Source of the DNA: Candidatus Methanoperedens sp.
Lineage (GTDB): Archaea > Halobacteriota > Methanosarcinia > Methanosarcinales > Methanoperedenaceae
Length of the DNA: 64,000 nucleotides
Direction of reading: 5' to 3'
Assembly: GCA_028715885.1 (NCBI GenBank)
Contig: JAQUQX010000006.1
Location: 1 to 64,000, forward strand
Positions 60,992 to 64,000 of this stretch are shown here, in pieces. Position 1 is the stretch's first letter; each line of letters begins with the position of its first letter. Below the pieces are notes generated by a model. It worked only from the letters and a program-made list of their open reading frames with translations. It searched no databases and was not told the DNA's origin. The position numbers were made by a program, and so were the translations under genes.

Positions 60992-62160
60992 CAGGCCCCT
61001 CCAGTTATTTTGTCAATCAATATTTCAAATGCCTCAAACACGCCAATTTTGTCCTTTGCCACTACGGGGACAACCGGAACGTCCTGCGGCAGATTGAATT
61101 GATTTCTGATTTCTTCGGGCTTAAGAGCGCCTGAAGAATCCTGTTTATTTGCAACCACAACATAGGGAAGGCCGTAGGACTTTGTAATCTCAAGCATGTG
61201 TTTTGCCCGAACAAAATCTGCGGGATTTGTTGAATCTACCACAAGGAAAACCCCCATGGATTCGCCGCTCAATAGTTTTATTATCGGGTCAAACCGCTCC
61301 TGACCCGGCGTTCCAAAGATGTCGGCGCTAAAACCTTTATAATCTACATGACCGTGGTCCATGGCAATTGTCGTACCAAGCCTGTCAACAGATATAGCCC
61401 GTGTTGAAAGCGCATGCACAAATGTGGATTTTCCAGCGTCAAACGGTCCTGTTACAAGAATCTTTGGTATGAATAGTTTAACCCCACCCGGTCGTAATAC
61501 CCTGAAAAGCATGGATTTCTTTGTTATCTCAGCCCAGTCTGATTTAAGTACCCCGAAATACTGGCCGAAGATTACCCGTTCTGCTATCCCCCCGATGGAT
61601 ATAACGGCATTGAACAGGTCTCCTTGAATTAATTCTAAAGTTTCCCTGGAATATGGCCATGCCGTGAAATTATAGACCATAACGTGATCATGCACCATTG
61701 CCATTTTATTCCATGTTTTGACCGCTTCAATAGTTTCCTTCTCGCCGCATAAATCCATAATAGTTGAAAGGGAACCGAATACGATGGTACCCGGCGGTGT
61801 TTCTTTTATTATATCCAAGATTATTTTATTGAAATCATTGATGTTATCCGGCTTTTGGACAACATATTTTTCGTTTGATGGAGCCCCTATTAATGGATTA
61901 TAAGAATCAACAAAAAATAATTTATCTTTATACGGATCAATATCCCAGCCGTACTCTTTAAACTGACCTTTTACTATATCGGGAATCGTACTGGATACCA
62001 CGAAAATAGCTGTTCCACCGCTTTTCAGTGTGCTATGAATAGTTTGCATCCCGAAAATCTCGCCTTCGACGCCGGGCTGTATGTAATAGACAAGGCTTTT
62101 TCCTTTAGGTATGCCCCCATCAAGGAAATCGTCAAGTTTTGGAATTCCTGTCTCCACCAT
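60991..62160 (-). CDS. KaiC-like domain fused to a small GTPase
   Basis: 389 residues. Residues 1-225 resemble a KaiC/RadA-like core (GIPKLDDFLDGGIPKGKSLV) in which the P-loop is lost (IQPGVEGEIFG in place of GxxxxGKT). Residues 230-389 are a complete Ras/Arf/MglA-like GTPase: G1 GPFDAGKST (238-246), G2 threonines 263-264, G3 DIFGTPGQERF (280-290) with the catalytic glutamine retained, G4 NKQD (338-341), G5 near VAKDK (367-371). The fusion suggests a GTPase whose input is a pseudo-ATPase. Flanked by a second KaiC-like gene upstream (1 nt apart) and the roadblock gene downstream (1-nt overlap). Confidence 0.88.
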   Translation of the reverse strand: MVETGIPKLDDFLDGGIPKGKSLVYYIQPGVEGEIFGMQTIHSTLKSGGTAIFVVSSTIPDIVKGQFKEYGWDIDPYKDKLFFVDSYNPLIGAPSNEKYVVQKPDNINDFNKIILDIIKETPPGTIVFGSLSTIMDLCGEKETIEAVKTWNKMAMVHDHVMVYNFTAWPYSRETLELIQGDLFNAVISIGGIAERVIFGQYFGVLKSDWAEITKKSMLFRVLRPGGVKLFIPKILVTGPFDAGKSTFVHALSTRAISVDRLGTTIAMDHGHVDYKGFSADIFGTPGQERFDPIIKLLSGESMGVFLVVDSTNPADFVRAKHMLEITKSYGLPYVVVANKQDSSGALKPEEIRNQFNLPQDVPVVPVVAKDKIGVFEAFEILIDKITGGA

Positions 62161-62161
62161 G

Positions 62162-62866
62162 CTATTTTACCCCCAATATCTTTACATTGGCTCCTTGAAT
62201 CTCATATTCAAACCATGGTGTAGGTTTTGAAGAAAGACCAACCGCTCTCAGGAGGTTCTTATCATTTTCGGATTTAATTTCAATCATTCCGTCAAATAGT
62301 TGTTTTAAAGTCGCTATTGCCTGTTCGTCGTGCATACCGCTTTCAATAACATATATTCCCATAGCTCCAGCGGCTTTAATACGTCCTGTAAATACATGGA
62401 GAAACCTGAAAACCGTCTGGATGTTTGAGTACATCAATATCGTAGAGAGGGAATTGATATGAAGCTGAATTTTTCGAATATTCTTTTTCATAAAGAAATC
62501 CTCGAAAAACTGGCTGATTTTCACCCCTATGCCGGTTAGATCAACTGGACTGCTTGCGATTTTAATGTTATCATTCTCAACCGCCGTACCTCCAAGAGTT
62601 TTTGTAACGCAGTCCACTATCCCGATTTTAGACATGGGGAGAATTAATTTATTTTGTTGGAACCACTCTAAAACATTAGCTGCGGATTCGCGGGTGGTTA
62701 CCGTTATCACAGCATTTTCATTTTTTGCTGCCCCGTAGTATAATATGTGGTTAAGGATGGCTTCTTTTCCACTCATCGGAGGGCCGATTAACATAATATT
62801 CGAGCCTTTTTTTATGCCCCCGATGGCAGTATCCAGTTCAATAATACCAGTTGTATAATCACTCAT
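62162..62866 (-). CDS. KaiC/RAD55-like ATPase with atypical P-loop
   Basis: 234 residues: TGIIELDTAIGGIKKGSNIM, then the Walker A-like GPPMSGKEAILNHILYYGAA, a Walker B-like region around IQLHINSLST, and FEYEIQGANVKILGV. The final Ser/Thr of the P-loop is replaced by Glu (GPPMSGKE), which would change Mg2+ coordination. Such archaeal RecA-like proteins are common but rarely assigned. It heads the operon with the KaiC-GTPase fusion, roadblock protein, YhbY, S19e and PDCD5 homologues. Confidence 0.85.
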   Translation of the reverse strand: MSDYTTGIIELDTAIGGIKKGSNIMLIGPPMSGKEAILNHILYYGAAKNENAVITVTTRESAANVLEWFQQNKLILPMSKIGIVDCVTKTLGGTAVENDNIKIASSPVDLTGIGVKISQFFEDFFMKKNIRKIQLHINSLSTILMYSNIQTVFRFLHVFTGRIKAAGAMGIYVIESGMHDEQAIATLKQLFDGMIEIKSENDKNLLRAVGLSSKPTPWFEYEIQGANVKILGVK

Positions 62867-62903
62867 CGTATCCCTTAGTACAAATATTCCTATTTAGGGT
62901 TTG

Positions 62904-62915
62904 TTATATATAAAT
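62904..62915 (-). promoter_or_regulatory. TATA box of the KaiC-GTPase-roadblock operon
   Basis: On the minus strand this is ATTTATATATAA, a strong archaeal TATA box about 45 nt before the ATG at 62866, leaving a leader of some 15-20 nt that contains AAGGG ahead of the start codon. Confidence 0.55.
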
Positions 62916-62946
62916 AGATATGTGATAAAAGAGCTTTGTGTAGAAT

Positions 62947-62962
62947 CCGAAAATTATTTCGG
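62947..62962. other. Small perfect hairpin after the 63058 gene
   Basis: CCGAAAATTATTTCGG has 6-bp arms (CCGAAA/TTTCGG) and a 4-nt loop. Lies downstream of the minus-strand gene 63058-63552 and could help end its transcript, although no long U-run follows on that strand. Confidence 0.3.
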
Positions 62963-63057
62963 TGCTTACCAAAGCCCGTATTAAAACGTTGGTAATTTTT
63001 TTATCACACTTTAAGTCAAAGATTAAACCCATAATTTTGCGAAGGTTGTGTTTTCTT

Positions 63058-63552
63058 CTATTTATACGATTTCAGTATTTCAAGTCCCTTCGCCGGAAGC
63101 TCAAGAATACCCAATTTAAGCTTTTCATTATCATTCTTTATTTTTTTACCAACCAAAGCATTCATATGCTCTTTATAGACATCTTGCGGCGTCTTTTTAA
63201 AATCACAGTGATAATATGTGTTTATAATAATGTTACTTAAATCAATTTTTCCATCAAACGACGGTTCTTTTTCAAATAGTGCAGGGACTGTGATAAGCTT
63301 CTTCCCATCATCCAGTTCGGATAAGAAAACTAAAATTTTTCTCCCGATATAAACCCTTGCCACTGCTGCTTTTATACATCCGGTAAGACTCTTTCCATCA
63401 GCTCCGTTAATCAATAATCCGCAGTAGCCCACCCCGCAGCCATTCAGGAAATACCTGGCATTAAGGGATAATTCCACATCCATTACAGGTATCTTAATTT
63501 CAGAACGCTTTTTATCGACTGCAAGCTCCTCGAAACCGTCTAAGGTATCCAT
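63058..63552 (-). CDS. Hypothetical protein
   Basis: 164 residues, unrecognised. Alpha/beta pattern with RSEIKIPVMDVELSLNARYF, NGCGVGYCGLLINGADGKSL (two cysteines), KILVFLSELDDGKKLITVPA and a Lys-rich C-terminus. Follows the ferritin-like gene by 5 nt on the same strand, so likely the same operon; a link to iron or oxidative stress is only contextual. Confidence 0.6.
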   Translation of the reverse strand: MDTLDGFEELAVDKKRSEIKIPVMDVELSLNARYFLNGCGVGYCGLLINGADGKSLTGCIKAAVARVYIGRKILVFLSELDDGKKLITVPALFEKEPSFDGKIDLSNIIINTYYHCDFKKTPQDVYKEHMNALVGKKIKNDNEKLKLGILELPAKGLEILKSYK

Positions 63553-63557
63553 AAAAA

Positions 63558-64000
63558 TTACGGCTTAATCCTTTCAAGCCTCATCCTGAACTCTTTCCTG
63601 TGTCTTTTCTCTTCATCAAGTATGTGTTTCAACACGCCTGCAACTTCTGCATCGTCTATTATTTCAATGTGCTTTTTGTATCTTTCCACAGCCTCAGTCT
63701 CAAGCGCAATCTGTTTTTCTAATTGGCTTTTCAAGTCATCCCCGCCGAAGTCAAGCTTCCCGTGTTCCATGCTCGGTTTCCCGCCACGCTTCACAATCAG
63801 GTCTGCAAGCCAGTTCATATGCCTCATCTCGTCTATGGATATGGCTTCAGTGACCCTGCTCGGGTCGCATTTGGGTATAATAAAAGCGTTCCTCACATAT
63901 ATCATCGAGGCTTCAATTTCCTTAACAAAATCCTCGTTTAATAAACGGATTATTTCTTCAACTTCCAGATTCAGCCCTCCGTGTTTAGTAGATGATTGAG
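63558..64000 (-). CDS. Ferritin-like diiron protein, start not resolved (open to window edge)
   Basis: The frame is open from 63558 to the window edge. Visible parts are VEEIIRLLNEDFVKEIEASM (helix 1), ISIDEMRHMNWLADLIVKRG (ExxH of helix 2), QIALETEAVERYKKHIEIID (helix 3) and HILDEEKRHRKEFRMRL (ExxH of helix 4), the four-helix arrangement of bacterioferritin/rubrerythrin-like proteins. The ATG at 63905 would delete helix 1 and its Glu ligand, so the real start lies upstream: either beyond the window, or the CTG at 63968, which is 6 nt from a GGAGGG. Iron storage or peroxide defence is likely. Confidence 0.8.
   Translation of the reverse strand, partial: QSSTKHGGLNLEVEEIIRLLNEDFVKEIEASMIYVRNAFIIPKCDPSRVTEAISIDEMRHMNWLADLIVKRGGKPSMEHGKLDFGGDDLKSQLEKQIALETEAVERYKKHIEIIDDAEVAGVLKHILDEEKRHRKEFRMRLERIKP

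Overview
The window reads as chromosomal DNA of a euryarchaeon. It carries archaeal-type ribosomal proteins (S15p, S19e, S24e, S27ae), RNA polymerase subunits E' and L, Spt4, aIF2-gamma, Cbf5, Csl4, the DNA polymerase D small subunit, membrane LonB, KEOPS Pcc1 and diphthine synthase. A CcmE of the CXXXY type, a PGF-CTERM surface protein, DUF473, GTP-dependent dephospho-CoA kinase and a bacterial-type MutS point to the Methanosarcinales and their cytochrome-rich ANME-2d/Methanoperedens-like relatives. That placement is inference from gene content; no search was run.

Layout. Positions 1-76 hold the first 25 codons of ilvD (minus strand). A 4,449-bp transposon (126-4574) sits just upstream of the ilvD promoter. 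It has 24-bp perfect ends inside longer imperfect inverted repeats and a 9-bp target duplication, and it carries a DDE transposase, an AbrB-like protein, a winged-helix protein and a one-chain restriction-modification enzyme. From 4.6 to 9.4 kb is an accessory zone: a G-rich tract, an AT-rich membrane protein, four copies or half-copies of a GC-rich structured repeat separating single genes or gene pairs (a hypothetical, a DUF2283/DUF4258 pair, an AAA ATPase), and several short 'phrase' repeats with about 9-nt periodicity.

From 9.5 to 31 kb the content is mostly housekeeping: TraB-like and S2P membrane proteins, LonB, TldD, PAC2, DP1, an RNase H-like nuclease, CcmE, an amino acid permease, MutS, DphB, Trm5, S15, a RecJ-like protein and Pcc1. 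A HepT/MntA toxin-antitoxin pair and an AT-rich membrane protein precede proA-proB (32.6-35.1 kb). The minus-strand information-processing operons follow: two methyltransferases-Csl4-RpoL, HTH-archease-RtcB, and aIF2-gamma-PIN-RpoE'-Spt4-DPCK-S24e-S27ae. Then come adk-DUF106-cmk-cbf5 on the plus strand and a tRNA-Ser(GGA).

From 49 to 64 kb are a 986-residue PGF-CTERM surface protein built of internal duplications, MscS, an FKBP lipoprotein with a membrane-anchored OB-fold protein, an ABC exporter joined to cysS, and a minus-strand operon. This operon links a KaiC-like protein, a KaiC-like/small-GTPase fusion and a roadblock protein to yhbY, rps19e and a PDCD5 homologue. The window ends in a ferritin-like gene that is open to the edge.

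The strongest candidates for something new are the RM-carrying transposon with its shared TCGTACGA control region, the KaiC/GTPase/roadblock operon coupled to ribosome genes, and the repeat-partitioned cassette-like zone at 6.1-9.4 kb.
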